In this document: one piece after another, positions 61,201 through 63,981 of the stretch
Layout of the letters: the number at the start of each line of letters is the position of its first letter
Numbering within the stretch: the first letter of the stretch is position 1
NCBI RefSeq assembly: GCF_000002235.5
Contig: NW_022145605.1
Span: forward strand, 31,049,274-31,113,273
Reading direction: 5' to 3'
Source of the DNA: Strongylocentrotus purpuratus
Lineage: Eukaryota; Echinodermata; Echinoidea; Camarodonta; Strongylocentrotidae
Length of the DNA stretch: 64,000 bases
Position numbers and translations under genes: made by a program
The notes under the pieces: model-generated
What the model was told of the DNA's origin: nothing
Database searches by the model: none
What the model saw: only the letters and a program-made list of their open reading frames with translations

Positions 61201-63981
61201 TGGCTACTATAGAAGAGGAAAATGATTTAATAGAAACAGATCAGTGGAAGTTTGAGCAAATTATGATAGAGAATAAGAAAGTTAAAAACTCGTGGAGTTG
61301 CAATCGATTACATTGCTGACTCTGTGATCTATCTTCGAGGTCCTCTCTCATTCGCTATGTACAAAAAGAAGTCTATCAATCTCAATCATATTGATATATA
61401 CAGCCTAGGTGTAATCATTGCAAACATTTTTTGGACACAAACCCTGTATGGAACAAAGCTATTCGTTCGTGAATCACTGAGGAAATTCAAAAAAATTGGA
61501 AAAAATCCAAAGATTGTCAACAGTTCATTTAAAGCCCCTCTGCACTAGTTTGACCAGGACTCTGAGGGATTAGACCTCCCTGCATGGTCACTGATAGGTG
61601 TTTTTTTTTATCAAAACAGCTCTCAATTAACATAAGAAAAAGGTGACCATGGGGGGACCAATGGTCACTGATTAGGAATTGTTAGCTATATACATGTAGA
61701 GGGCGCAAGTAGCTATAAGTATGCAGTGGGGCTTTAAAACTTGTGCTTCTTATTTCTTTTCCCACTTGTGTGTGTGCACAGAGATGCTCTCAACCCTGTT
61801 GTCCTTGAAGAGGCGCTGGTGTCTGCAGCCATCAGACTACTTGACCTTGAACCGATGCTGAACTCGTTGAGCGGTACCGAGGGAGGTCTTACCGCAAGCA
61901 GCCCCGGCCAGAGTGGCTTTGTTAAGATGGTGGCAGAGGTCTTCAACAGAGTGAATACACTGGAAAGACAACTTATGGTAAGTTATGCCCAGGTTAAAAT
62001 ATTGAAGCAACTGCTGTGTAAGGGTACTAAAAGAGCCATTGCCCATAGTAATCCCTTAAAGGGATAGTTGCGTTTTGTTGCAGAGGGCGCTACACAAAGT
62101 TATTTTTTGGGTGAGATAATGAAAAACTGAGTGACTGAGTTGAAAGAGCATACAATTTAAATGACAAAATCATCTTTGTTTGATCAAAATCGGTTCAGAG
62201 ATAGCTGAAATATCCATAAATATAACGATTTCTAATATTTGTGGTGCCACACAAATATTCAATAATTTGAACCAGCCGTTGAAAAAACGACATAGTGCCT
62301 TATACGTTTTATTCCAGCCAATGCCGATATTGGCTTTTTGTCGGCTGTTTCGTGTTGATATAATACTCAATATCAGCCGGCCTATGTATTGTTATTATTA
62401 ATTAATTAACGGTCACCATATTTTTGTTGAAAGTGGAGTTGAATTGGTATCATCATATTGGCCAAATTTCACACATTTTGGGGTCTAAATTTACCTTCAT
62501 AGCAATTTTAGGTCCTAAAAGAGCACTAGAAATGTCATAAATAAGAATAAGAGCAAAAACCATGCACTTTGAAGGCATTCATCGTCTGAAACGAGAACTC
62601 AACGTATCCCTTTAAGCAGTTGTGGGCAAGGTAGTGCTGTTAAGACAGTGGAAGAGGGGTTCAACTGAGTGAGCAGCTGGAAAGAACCCTAATAGTGAGT
62701 CCTTGTAAACCTTTGGATCAAATATTTCAAAAGTTATGTAATAGTTAATGGCCATGTCTCTCTTTAAAGGCCACATGTACCTGCCTTTTATTATTATTAT
62801 TATTATTATTATTATACAGTCAAACCTGCTTTAGTGACCACCTGTCTACAAGACCACATTTTGTGTTTCCCTTGAAAATGGTTGTCATAGAAACATGAAC
62901 TATAGGCACCTGTACATAAAGAACACCTGCCTATAAGGACCACTTTTCTTGTCTCCCTTAGGTGGTCTTTCTAGACAGGTTTCTCTGTATTATAATACAA
63001 TACTTGAAAATGTTCTATAAGTTTGTATCTGATCTGTTTTTTTTTAGTTCATTGGTGAGCTAGAGCAACGTTGGGAGAGAGAACTTGATGACCTGAAGAC
63101 TGAAACGGAAGCTTCTCTACCATTCTTCAATGATTACCATCTTCAAGAGGTGAGACAATATTAAAGGGACTATTGGTAACATTGTTCAGATGAGAGAAAA
63201 TAGTGCTAAGGTACATGTAGTGACTTCAATGCTAGATGTACAATTAAAGATAATCTGAAAGTTGCCTTTTATAGAGTTAGTACAGTAGAAGGAACATAAA
63301 TAGCAGCATTTCATAAACAAACAAGCAGTTTTTTCATCAACCTTCAACAATGTAACCCAGTCACTTTAAATGTGCTATTCAAGTTTGTGATGCGATCATG
63401 TTGATAATGGATCTTAGAAAGTAATAAAGTTGTGAAGATATGATCAAATATTCATATTCATGTACATGTATGTGTTTAGTGTGAGATTGTGTGCAATGAG
63501 ATATCACGTGTGTTATCCTTTGGATCTCCCTGTTTAATTAAATATTTAAACAGTTTGTTACTGTATAAAAATATTATACTATATTTTTTACCATAAACAT
63601 GGATTTTCTTTTGCAGTTAGAAAATGTCTATGGTGGGCATGGTTTTGCAAGTGATAGTTGGAATATTTTTTTTTCCCTCTGCTCATTCTCCCCTGCTAAA
63701 CAAAATGAAGAAAACAATGCATGCAAAACTTTATCTCATATTTTCAAAATATGCTGGATTCTATAGACATGTACATGTATGTCGACAGTGAGAAGTGTGT
63801 GTATTTGTGGATAAGTTGAGATTGAAAGAACTTGCCTTTATTTTTTTAGTAGCAAATTATATTTTCTGTTTGTTATTTTGTCTTTTCTGCAGGATAAAAA
63901 GAAGGATATTGAGACCCTTTGCTTCATCAAGGGTATTGACTGTGAAACTACCAGTGGAGAAGAGGCTGTCAAATTACTAAG
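15822..63981 (+). CDS. HECTD4: HECTD4-like giant E3 ubiquitin ligase, N-terminal 25 coding exons (3' part beyond the window)
   Basis: Exons: 15822-16549, 17266-17488, 18057-18246, 19320-19458, 20820-20981, 21691-21877, 22610-22768, 23541-23654, 31110-31259, 31703-31932, 34503-34570, 34877-34960, 35749-35919, 36449-36566, 37948-38148, 38826-39038, 39683-39792, 40720-40912, 42660-42779, 58991-59095 (duplicate 59147-59251), 59678-59841, 60549-60722, 61782-61977, 63048-63149 and 63893-63981. All junctions are GT/AG and the phases match except at exon 2. About 1,460 residues are visible; the family is about 4,000, so the C-terminal HECT domain lies outside. Identification rests on recalled resemblance of segments such as CYDELNNAIWTCSPDW and GPNTNSRKVVEYGGNT to HECTD4, plus linkage to ATXN2. 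The first half looks like a beta-propeller and exons 18-20 like a beta-sandwich (both inference). Start: ATG 15822 is the first in-frame ATG after stop TAG 15735 and has A at -3. Confidence 0.83.
16550..17265 (+). other. HECTD4 intron 1
   Basis: A/T-rich, no element or gene recognised. Confidence 0.6.
17266..17488 (+). CDS. HECTD4: HECTD4 exon 2, with a reading-frame conflict
   Basis: Enters after tatag in phase 2 and reads RGSTGTFIHTTHLLQQL and LPIADILQRLLRLEGGPG convincingly. The next exon, however, needs phase 1, which is met only by the other frame at the 3' end (VVCWGFEDMLGEKEEKTEDK, donor gtaggt at 17489). The switch must lie between about 17375 and 17430. Either one base is missing (or two are extra, for example in tgtgtgt near 17416) or a shorter exon starts at 17385 after ggccag. 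Confidence 0.65.
17835..17931 (+). repeat. SINE/LINE-tail-like repeat, copy 1 of 2
   Basis: About 69 bp (gccgggctcacgatcaattg ... ggagtggactttt) followed by an (ATT)n tail, matched by 54771-54868 in the same orientation. The shared 3' end plus microsatellite tail looks like a non-LTR retroelement or SINE terminus. Confidence 0.55.
18057..18246 (+). CDS. HECTD4: HECTD4 exon 3
   Basis: Acceptor atctgcag, donor gtgagt. Encodes DLSIMKKSGYVQSLARNSTL through FLVESSIGRSLACDGVFLYC to SGLHGTL. Resembles a propeller blade. Confidence 0.85.
18282..18558. mobile_element. Foldback MITE, GTTTCACAAAG family, copy 1
   Basis: Terminal inverted repeats of about 80 bp: gtgtttcacaaagactaaga near the left end, and its complement in tcttagtctttgtgaaacac at the right, both continuing through aactatggcag and ttcatgcca. 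No coding capacity. A C-run follows. Confidence 0.75.
18558..18577. repeat. Poly-C run
   Basis: About 20 consecutive C at the right end of the MITE. Confidence 0.85.
19320..19458 (+). CDS. HECTD4: HECTD4 exon 4
   Basis: Acceptor gttcttcag, donor gtaata. Encodes RGFVYTRNPDLPVGWIACTD through LHRPLEADSKTESLG to RDTLK. Confidence 0.87.
19485..19850. repeat. GATCGG-rich foldback-like repeat in intron 4
   Basis: The left edge (tttgatcggtatcggccaaa) and right edge (ttggccaacgatcggatgat) contain inverted GATCG/GGCCA motifs. The middle also carries ccgatca/tgatcgg pairs. Probably a decayed DNA element. Confidence 0.4.
20632..20765. mobile_element. Small foldback MITE (about 134 bp)
   Basis: cctggggatcgtttcttgaa continuing to cataagtctaaattc pairs with gaacttagacttatgatggt continuing to tttctagcccctgg-like sequence at the right end. 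The arms are about 40 bp, the loop is short, and it is non-coding. Confidence 0.65.
20820..20981 (+). CDS. HECTD4: HECTD4 exon 5
   Basis: Acceptor aatacag, donor gtaaca, symmetric phase 0 (54 codons). Encodes VEGNVKMPESLVNASQVTVS, then SDGTYFYRVWCPPGPDKSGK. Confidence 0.88.
21005..21260. repeat. Pyrimidine-rich repeat (aaatcggtttcccgattt family), copy 1
   Basis: Shares gatttaaatcggtttcccga, a long T/C stretch with tattttcccc units and a trailing agtgc(t/g)cact with 35455-35630. Confidence 0.6.
21691..21877 (+). CDS. HECTD4: HECTD4 exon 6
   Basis: Acceptor tttgtag, donor gtaagt, phase 0 in and phase 1 out. Encodes EQDGVVVAEPLRPSVVLVRN through DPLLIRLRTFRPGNAAALAQ. Confidence 0.88.
21911..22200. 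mobile_element. Foldback MITE, GTTTCACAAAG family, copy 2
   Basis: Same termini and inverted arms as 18282-18558 (cacaaagactaagatcgact ... cttagactttgtgaaacact), interior diverged. Lies in HECTD4 intron 6 just after exon 6. Confidence 0.75.
22386..22462. repeat. agcgcttagagac module with ATT tail
   Basis: tgtaaagcgcttagagacat, then taagcgctatataaa and (ATT)n. Other copies are at 30875-30910 (partial) and 59508-59575. Confidence 0.65.
22610..22768 (+). CDS. HECTD4: HECTD4 exon 7
   Basis: Acceptor tatacag, donor gtgagt, phase 1/1. Encodes STTSCGLTLKLLRRSPIYCC, then a Gly/Ser-rich loop. Confidence 0.87.
22805..22966. repeat. Dispersed repeat, copy 2 of 2 (gggggctctttt family)
   Basis: Inverted match to 4408-4556: gggggctcttttctgatttt, gggggctcttttgggcattt, ggggctaattcgccc. 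Intron 7. Confidence 0.6.
23541..23654 (+). CDS. HECTD4: HECTD4 exon 8
   Basis: Acceptor gatacag, donor gtaagt, phase 1/1. Encodes TLATSICFNLSNGLLTSKLE and onward to RGSNVQGL. It is followed by the 7.5-kb intron that holds the LTR element. Confidence 0.87.
23687..23818. repeat. ATT/ATC microsatellite
   Basis: About 130 bp of (ATT)n with scattered ATC and ATG variants in intron 8, 30 nt past the exon 8 donor. Confidence 0.9.
24756..26321 (-). repeat. Left LTR (3' LTR of the reverse element), split by a MITE
   Basis: Identical to 29749-30737 except for two substitutions (near 25993 and 26130) and a 577-bp insertion (573-bp MITE plus one TTAA). Plus-strand ends tgaagcg and ccatatca give TG...CA termini. 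Confidence 0.9.
25147..25719. mobile_element. piggyBac-like MITE inside the left LTR
   Basis: 573 bp, terminal inverted repeats CCCTTACTGTACTGGG, subterminal ggcctgggaggccccccc on both sides, and flanked by TTAA (25143-25146 and 25720-25723). The other LTR keeps the empty site ctattaaaagg with a single TTAA. No transposase frame, so it was mobilised in trans. Confidence 0.9.
27525..27785. repeat. 53-bp tandem array, five copies
   Basis: ctactggatctatacctact plus tttatcaaaattagg plus aaccaacatatactctcc repeats with exact 53-bp spacing at 27525, 27578, 27631, 27684 and 27737. Copies look identical, so the array is young. 53 is not a multiple of 3, so it is not a coding repeat. Confidence 0.93.
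27794..28181 (-). pseudogene. Pol fragment up to the integrase zinc finger, frameshifted
   Basis: One frame (28181 to about 27985) reads DQLIQMQKEDPELKFVWERW, as in the linker before integrase. A second frame (about 28000 to 27794) reads KDGLLVRRVLDP and HDEWGHQGRNKTYELI, the His pair of an HHCC zinc finger. The frame changes in between and the Cys pair plus catalytic core are absent. The 53-bp tandem array starts directly after. Confidence 0.75.
28205..28564 (-). pseudogene. gag capsid-like fragment of the LTR element
   Basis: Contains LDRFSGQGG, EDWLEEVDLYCE, a long helix with LEGPARKELRCY and ILQNHFGKTQTVQSL, the pattern of Ty3/gypsy gag proteins (FxGxxxxxxxWL ... L.G.A). The 3' end of gag is lost at a deletion junction near 28204. 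The start is uncertain because upstream sequence is also retroelement leader. Confidence 0.75.
28565..29748 (-). other. 5' leader of the LTR element
   Basis: Between the primer-binding site and gag. A 130-codon open frame (28977-29369, - strand) has no family resemblance and is probably chance in GC-richer sequence. Confidence 0.45.
29716..29748 (-). other. Primer-binding site region of the LTR element
   Basis: Two bases inside the LTR the - strand reads TGGTAGCGTACGGATGG. TGGTAGC and GGATGG both match the complement of the initiator tRNA-Met 3' end, with a mismatch block between. Likely but not perfect. Confidence 0.5.
29749..30737 (-). repeat. Right LTR (5' LTR of the reverse element), intact
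   Basis: 989 bp, TG...CA ends, the uninterrupted partner of 24756-26321. A ccatat microsatellite follows directly at 30738, which blurs any target-site duplication. Confidence 0.9.
30875..31095. repeat. SINE-like repeat (agcgctcatg ... gcgctccc), copy 1
   Basis: ttcttgtatagcgctcatgt, gaccctcctggcgctcccga and ccctggctttagcact match the complement of 55490-55585. The agcgcttagagac module lies at its left. Confidence 0.6.
31110..31259 (+). CDS. HECTD4: HECTD4 exon 9
   Basis: Acceptor ctctag, donor gtaaat, phase 1/1. Encodes GICYDELNNAIWTCSPDWVD and onward. This segment is among the most recognisable of the HECTD4 N-terminal region. Confidence 0.9.
31490..31630. repeat. gtctttgtagacaggt repeat, copy 3 of 5
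   Basis: gaaacctgtctataaagagc ... tgtggtctttgtagacaggt, strongly similar to 13770-13915. Intron 9. Confidence 0.6.
31703..31932 (+). CDS. HECTD4: HECTD4 exon 10
   Basis: Acceptor acccaacag, donor gtaggt. Encodes DNMLEVSEVVGLLLHHVGSS and helical sequence ending IIQCMLVVLQ. This marks the change from propeller-like to helical-repeat-like sequence. Confidence 0.88.
31957..32165. mobile_element. 190-bp MITE, TAAAGCCCC-ACTGCA family, copy 1
   Basis: Ends taaagcctgtctgcactag and tgcagtggggcttta are inverted. The inner core is gagggattagacctccctgc, gtcactgacaggtgg and ctatatagagagcgc. It continues from HECTD4 intron 10 sequence just past exon 10. Confidence 0.65.
32935..33125. mobile_element. 190-bp MITE, same family, copy 2 (inverted)
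   Basis: gtactacttatagctacttg, gccctctatatagcaaacaa, ccaccTgtcagtgaccatgc and ggaggtctaatccctcctgg match copy 1 in reverse. Confidence 0.65.
34087..34452. mobile_element. TTAA-flanked MITE, aggcatcgtttaacaatg family, copy 1
   Basis: 366 bp between TTAA at 34083-34086 and TTAA at 34453-34456. The second copy lies at 60784-61171. Shared internal blocks include atcataaatatcttgataat and attcctgactgacctaaag. It ends 50 nt before exon 11. Confidence 0.65.
34503..34570 (+). CDS. HECTD4: HECTD4 exon 11
   Basis: Acceptor ttcctcag, donor gtaagc, phase 0 in and 2 out. Encodes VVFKSHAFNPEHLDERNILE. Confidence 0.85.
34877..34960 (+). CDS. HECTD4: HECTD4 exon 12
   Basis: Acceptor ctccaag, donor gtaagt, phase 2/2. 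Encodes RKLVWGLLTSTDEKFRAERL and onward to ACNVIK. Confidence 0.85.
35455..35630. repeat. Pyrimidine-rich repeat (aaatcggtttcccgattt family), copy 2
   Basis: As 21005-21260; ends in a run of about 30 T followed by agtgcgcact. Intron 12. Confidence 0.6.
35749..35919 (+). CDS. HECTD4: HECTD4 exon 13
   Basis: Acceptor cttacag, donor gtaagc, phase 2/2. Encodes KTGLSVLFNGANQMNGLLRQ and a helical stretch. Confidence 0.87.
36449..36566 (+). CDS. HECTD4: HECTD4 exon 14
   Basis: Acceptor ttcatcag, donor gtaagt, phase 2 in and 0 out. Encodes KFDEGLVQLIMNISERESRQ. A TTAA-type MITE begins 15 nt past the donor. Confidence 0.87.
36582..37128. mobile_element. TTAA-flanked MITE, agggatagttg family, copy 1
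   Basis: 547 bp between TTAA at 36578-36581 and 37129-37132. Ends agggatagttgag and acaactgtccct are inverted. About 80 percent of the sequence matches 62060-62611 by eye. No transposase. Confidence 0.75.
37948..38148 (+). CDS. HECTD4: HECTD4 exon 15
   Basis: Acceptor tgtacag, donor gtgaga, phase 0/0. Encodes LASPCQQFLTSLEIHTLQGI, an acidic linker (MSDENEEDGT) and a helix ending IFNGCEQ. Confidence 0.87.
38160..38775. repeat. GAT/GGT microsatellite filling HECTD4 intron 15
   Basis: About 615 bp of GAT, GGT and GAA triplets, with a 200-bp internal duplication (tgatggtgatgttgatggtg at 38174 and 38374). Open frames across it are artefacts of the triplet period. Confidence 0.92.
38826..39038 (+). 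CDS. HECTD4: HECTD4 exon 16
   Basis: Acceptor atttcag, donor gtaaga, phase 0/0. Encodes ILETLLSICNDLMNSGQASQ through LRHPNLRSLALAEAL, ARM/HEAT-like helices. Confidence 0.88.
39683..39792 (+). CDS. HECTD4: HECTD4 exon 17
   Basis: Acceptor tttggcag, donor gtgagt, phase 0 in and 2 out. Encodes VAMAIGNTSYQEKKMDKNSS and onward to ASHIKDK. Confidence 0.85.
39937..40085. mobile_element. Foldback MITE, cgtttcacaaaacttgtc family, copy 1
   Basis: Left end ggggcgtttcacaaaacttg, right end ggctttgtgaaacaggtccc. Arms share gtcactg and acaaatgac. An inverted, closely similar copy lies at 50428-50577. Confidence 0.7.
40435..40599. repeat. Long near-perfect hairpin in intron 17
   Basis: Left arm acatatttgtggcttacacc through gatctgtattg and caagtcagaaaa (about 70 nt) pairs with ctgacttgttttttt through acttggtgtaagccacaaat. 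About six mismatches or gaps and a loop of about 25 nt. Confidence 0.88.
40720..40912 (+). CDS. HECTD4: HECTD4 exon 18 (start of beta-sandwich segment)
   Basis: Acceptor tttttag, donor gtaatt, phase 2 in and 0 out. Encodes KSEKNCENYLTKLRIPAPWA, then TVHIPGARCLYLRFEPRCAS and QYDYDK, the opening strands of a galactose-binding/CUB-like fold (inference). Confidence 0.9.
40922..41112. mobile_element. 190-bp MITE, TAAAGCCCC-ACTGCA family, copy 3 (inverted)
   Basis: gtactacttgtagctacttg ... ggtctaatccctcctggcca then aaactagtgcagactagcttt. Begins about 10 nt past the exon 18 donor. Confidence 0.65.
41113..42295. other. Non-coding part of HECTD4 intron 18
   Basis: A/T-rich. Single arms of the gagccagaagg family occur near 41815 and 42160. 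No gene seen. Confidence 0.5.
42296..42416. repeat. Degenerate interstitial telomere-like TTAGGG array
   Basis: About ten TTAGGG or TTAGG/TTTAGGG units in 120 bp (gggttagggtagggtttag and so on), interrupted and diverged. Confidence 0.75.
42660..42779 (+). CDS. HECTD4: HECTD4 exon 19
   Basis: Acceptor caacttag, donor gtaagg, phase 0/0 (40 codons). Encodes VVIYAGPNTNSRKVVEYGGN and onward to GSGWPKDLVK. It is followed by the 16-kb intron that hosts the GPCR gene. Confidence 0.9.
42917..44104. mobile_element. Nested foldback element (about 1.2 kb)
   Basis: Outer ends aaaagtgtacccaacttt and aaagttgggtacactttt are inverted. Inner arms at 43227-43315 and 43885-43975 pair (cttgtaccaagtttgggctg / cagcccaaacttggtacaag). 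Non-coding. Confidence 0.65.
44225..44515 (+). repeat. CTCCTC polypyrimidine tract with a preceding (GT)n
   Basis: About 290 nt almost wholly C/T in CTC, TCC and CTTCC units after gagaggg and gtgtgt repeats (44127-44181). It may adopt a triplex. Confidence 0.88.
45299..46733. mobile_element. 1.4-kb DNA element with CTTGCCC subterminal palindromes
   Basis: Ends cagggcgcgacaa and the complement cagggtgctacaa. Both subterminal zones carry repeated cttgccc/gggcaag palindromes. CAGGG ends are common in hAT-like elements, but no 8-bp target duplication is clear. The interior holds a CpG- and AGCT-rich block (45530-45700) and a perfect TGACGTCA at 45740. No transposase frame. Confidence 0.6.
45740..45747. 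promoter_or_regulatory. Perfect CRE palindrome TGACGTCA
   Basis: Full CREB/ATF consensus just downstream of the CpG-rich block inside the 1.4-kb element. Activity unknown. Confidence 0.4.
47055..47218. repeat. 82-bp direct tandem duplication
   Basis: caaagcccaattaaatttat onward to cacacactgcttccatttc occurs twice with 82-bp spacing and no visible differences. Confidence 0.9.
47707..48073. mobile_element. TTAA-flanked MITE, aggtaaagaccag family, copy 1
   Basis: 367 bp between TTAA at 47703-47706 and 48074-48077, with terminal inverted repeats AGGTAAAGACCAG (13 bp, perfect). A truncated second copy of its left part is at 50996-51176. Confidence 0.85.
48330..48570. repeat. gtctttgtagacaggt repeat, copy 4 of 5, with nested agcgc module
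   Basis: cagaccacctggatagaaag ... cataaagaccacctgcctac; a tatagcgcacat module with ATAATA sits inside near 48475-48505. Confidence 0.5.
49604..49655. repeat. Poly-G run (about 40 G)
   Basis: Uninterrupted G followed by aggggggaggggtt. It may also be an assembly weak point. Confidence 0.9.
50252..50353. repeat. Hairpin with atgggcgt ends (about 100 bp)
   Basis: catgggcgtaaatttgtaat and gatacctattgttcaggggg pair with cccctgaacaataggtat and attgacgcccat. The loop is tctattc-like. Confidence 0.75.
50428..50577. mobile_element. Foldback MITE, cgtttcacaaaacttgtc family, copy 2 (inverted)
   Basis: Reverse of 39937-40085: gggaccagtttcacaaaacc ... gacaagttttgtgaaacgcc. Confidence 0.7.
50681..50994. 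mobile_element. Foldback MITE, GTTTCACAAAG family, diverged copy 3
   Basis: ggggggtgtttcacaaagat and aagttgaacttaaaagttat pair with ataacttttaagtccaactt and gatctttgtgaaacacctcc. A truncated TTAA MITE follows directly. Confidence 0.7.
50996..51176. mobile_element. Truncated aggtaaagaccag-family MITE
   Basis: ggtcatgcgattgcattgtg onward to gatgtatatgggactac matches 47727-47890. Both ends are missing, so it probably inserted first or was cut by the neighbouring foldback element. Confidence 0.7.
51178..52090. other. Non-coding stretch between MITEs and the GPCR
   Basis: Poly-C run at 51197-51212, (ATT)n at 51840-51860, otherwise A/T-rich. No gene recognised. Confidence 0.5.
52097..52346. mobile_element. 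hAT-like MITE beside the GPCR 3' end
   Basis: Inverted ends gggttcagtgacacaaagac/gtaactcc and ggagttacgtctttgtgtca/ctgacccc. Flanked by atatcga on both sides (52090-52096 and 52347-52353; 7-8 bp). It ends about 40 bp past the GPCR stop codon. Confidence 0.75.
52391..53437 (-). CDS. Class A (rhodopsin-like) G protein-coupled receptor, uninterrupted, nested in HECTD4 intron 19
   Basis: 348 residues from ATG at 53437 (context AAGATGG, purine at -3 and G at +4) to TGA at 52393-52391. Seven hydrophobic segments are visible. Family landmarks: GN in TM1 (N53), NLAVAD in TM2 (D81), C106 with C174 as the likely disulphide, NRY (130-132) in place of DRY, W159 in TM4, P247 in TM6, and NPIIY (281-285) in TM7. 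The acidic N-terminus carries two N-glycosylation sites (N18, N23), and C302 may be palmitoylated. TM6 lacks the usual CWxP (it reads CVLP). NRY and the general pattern recall melatonin-receptor/moody-like receptors, but the ligand is unknown. The frame extends upstream only to a GTG, so 53437 is the best start. Plasma membrane. Confidence 0.93.
   Translation of the reverse strand: MDLESGFEEAFDEDVFSNMTYPNETHNYYVNYPTKVVLSIALLIMTVVGIVGNVFVIGAVILSRRLQTAMNAFVVNLAVADLLACVTFPTQSMDLLGVGYIPLGICVTTAVINITSLGCSLFTVTMIAVNRYIRITMTMNVYQKIYTPQNIAIMIVMSWIIAPICMILASGKICGIFLVEHNAPFLSWLVPILLVASLVTILTCYILIFLFLKRHVATCMATSKRLDISITKNLLYVVCAFYACVLPYVVVITTANFHRSNAFYIVYTVSIINLNMNSVVNPIIYAARHPIFKPIFGFMIKCQWYNIPELSRFARSIGKDQRDGSSLDKSYSSGVKTELTQDMASASV
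54771..54868 (+). repeat. SINE/LINE-tail-like repeat, copy 2 of 2
   Basis: gccgggctcacgatcaattg, ttcggtttaataaaatttgg and agtggacttta then (ATT)n, as at 17835-17931. Confidence 0.55.
55218..55262. repeat. (TA)n microsatellite
   Basis: About 45 bp of alternating TA with two interruptions. Confidence 0.9.
55485..55590. repeat. SINE-like repeat (agcgctcatg ... gcgctccc), copy 2 (inverted)
   Basis: gtgctaaagccagggtaata, atcgggagcgccaggagggt and catgagcgctatacaagaac, then (ATT)n. Complement of 30910-31000. Confidence 0.65.
55591..56640. other. Non-coding part of intron 19 upstream of the DR1-like repeats
   Basis: Poly-C run at 56529-56545. The rest shows no recognisable element. Confidence 0.45.
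56648..57195. repeat. Degenerate tandem repeat (three units of 175-200 bp) with nuclear-receptor-like half-sites
   Basis: Units start at 56648, 56846 and 57023 with aacatagtctaagtttgttg or a variant, then acctgaaatgacctttgacc, and later gatacttgataa and aacttaacctttg. The second unit carries TGACCTTTGACC (DR1). Confidence 0.75.
57871..57905. repeat. (GT)n microsatellite
   Basis: gtgtgtgtgtgtgtgtgtgt followed by cacgtgcgcatgtacgtg. Confidence 0.9.
58211..58635. mobile_element. TA-flanked foldback (Tc1/mariner-like MITE) carrying LINE sequence
   Basis: Ends ccgtaattaacg and cgttaattacgg are perfect inverts with TA on both sides (58209-58210 and 58636-58637). The homology continues through tgtataaaccgc / gcggttaatacac. 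The interior has A-runs and an RT fragment. Confidence 0.7.
58295..58440 (-). pseudogene. Reverse transcriptase fragment of a non-LTR retrotransposon
   Basis: The - strand encodes SSWFESNLSDRFQYVVYN, then after a one-base frame slip GVPQGSILGPLLF, the conserved RT motif of CR1/jockey-like LINEs. Only about 45 residues remain, so it is inactive. Confidence 0.8.
58991..59095 (+). CDS. HECTD4: HECTD4 exon 20, copy A (canonical-looking)
   Basis: Acceptor ttttatag, donor gtaggg, 35 codons, phase 0/0. Encodes VEGDTVTFNFEMRSGREHNT and PDKALWGFSCTVRAQ, closing the beta-sandwich. This copy has the better acceptor and, as I recall the family, the more typical residues. Confidence 0.88.
59147..59251 (+). 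CDS. HECTD4: HECTD4 exon 20, copy B (tandem duplicate)
   Basis: Same length and phase as copy A, 51 nt downstream, with a weaker acceptor (tattcataag) and donor gtggga. Six of 35 residues differ (T5K, N9D, F10I, M12R, H18R, R33K). The 3' half is identical at the DNA level. The 51-nt spacer is open in frame, so A, spacer and B together form one 87-codon frame. Use in transcripts is unproven. Confidence 0.6.
59508..59575. repeat. agcgcttagagac module, further copy
   Basis: tttgtaaagcgcttagagac, taagcgctatataaagtaaa, then ATT. Intron after exon 20. Confidence 0.65.
59678..59841 (+). CDS. HECTD4: HECTD4 exon 21
   Basis: Acceptor ggatgcag, donor gtaatt, phase 0 in and 2 out. Encodes ESSEDCTSGLPFVADLALGL and onward to LLSSKLIQ. 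Confidence 0.9.
60549..60722 (+). CDS. HECTD4: HECTD4 exon 22
   Basis: Acceptor cttgcag, donor gtaaga, phase 2/2. Encodes RCAWHEMVQQPTCTGGPSSG, then a basic helix and RAAPFLRPSIK. Confidence 0.86.
60784..61171. mobile_element. TTAA-type MITE, second copy of the 34087-34452 family
   Basis: acattgtttaacaatgttaa ... atcataaatatcttgataat ... attcctgactgacc-like blocks. Right TTAA at 61172-61175; the left flank is degraded (ctaa). Confidence 0.65.
61538..61737. mobile_element. 190-bp MITE, TAAAGCCCC-ACTGCA family, copy 4 (best ends)
   Basis: Left end tttaaagcccctctgcacta, right end agtgcagtggggctttaaaa-like: a 17-bp terminal inverted repeat. Core ggattagacctccctgcatg. Confidence 0.75.
61782..61977 (+). 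CDS. HECTD4: HECTD4 exon 23
   Basis: Acceptor tgcacag, donor gtaagt, phase 2 in and 0 out. Encodes KDALNPVVLEEALVSAAIRL and onward to VNTLERQLM. Confidence 0.88.
62060..62611. mobile_element. TTAA-flanked MITE, agggatagttg family, copy 2
   Basis: 552 bp between TTAA at 62056-62059 and 62612-62615. Terminal repeats agggatagttgcg and caacgtatccct. Partner of 36582-37128. Confidence 0.8.
62818..62992. repeat. gtctttgtagacaggt repeat, copy 5 of 5
   Basis: gtcaaacctgctttagtgac ... ggtggtctttctagacaggt. Preceded by (ATT)n at 62789-62815. Confidence 0.6.
63048..63149 (+). CDS. HECTD4: HECTD4 exon 24
   Basis: Acceptor tttttttag, donor gtgaga, phase 0/0. Encodes FIGELEQRWERELDDLKTET, a coiled-coil-like helix, then SLPFFNDYHLQE. 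A TTAA MITE starts 15 nt past the donor. Confidence 0.87.
63165..63365. mobile_element. TTAA-flanked MITE, agggactattggtaacattg family
   Basis: 201 bp between TTAA at 63161-63164 and 63366-63369. Ends agggact...ggtaacattg and caatgtaaccc...agtcact. It begins 15 nt past the exon 24 donor. The related relic is at 6325-6747. Confidence 0.75.
63893..63981 (+). CDS. HECTD4: HECTD4 exon 25 (last in the window)
   Basis: Acceptor ttctgcag, donor gtaatg at 63982. Encodes DKKKDIETLCFIKGIDCETT and onward to AVKLL, leaving in phase 2. The gene continues to the right. Confidence 0.87.

Noticed and set aside
61324..61548. 74-codon + strand frame between HECTD4 exons 22 and 23
   Set aside because: DIYSLGVIIANIFW is faintly kinase-like, but there are no catalytic motifs around it and no splice sites in frame; could be a remnant, not supportable.
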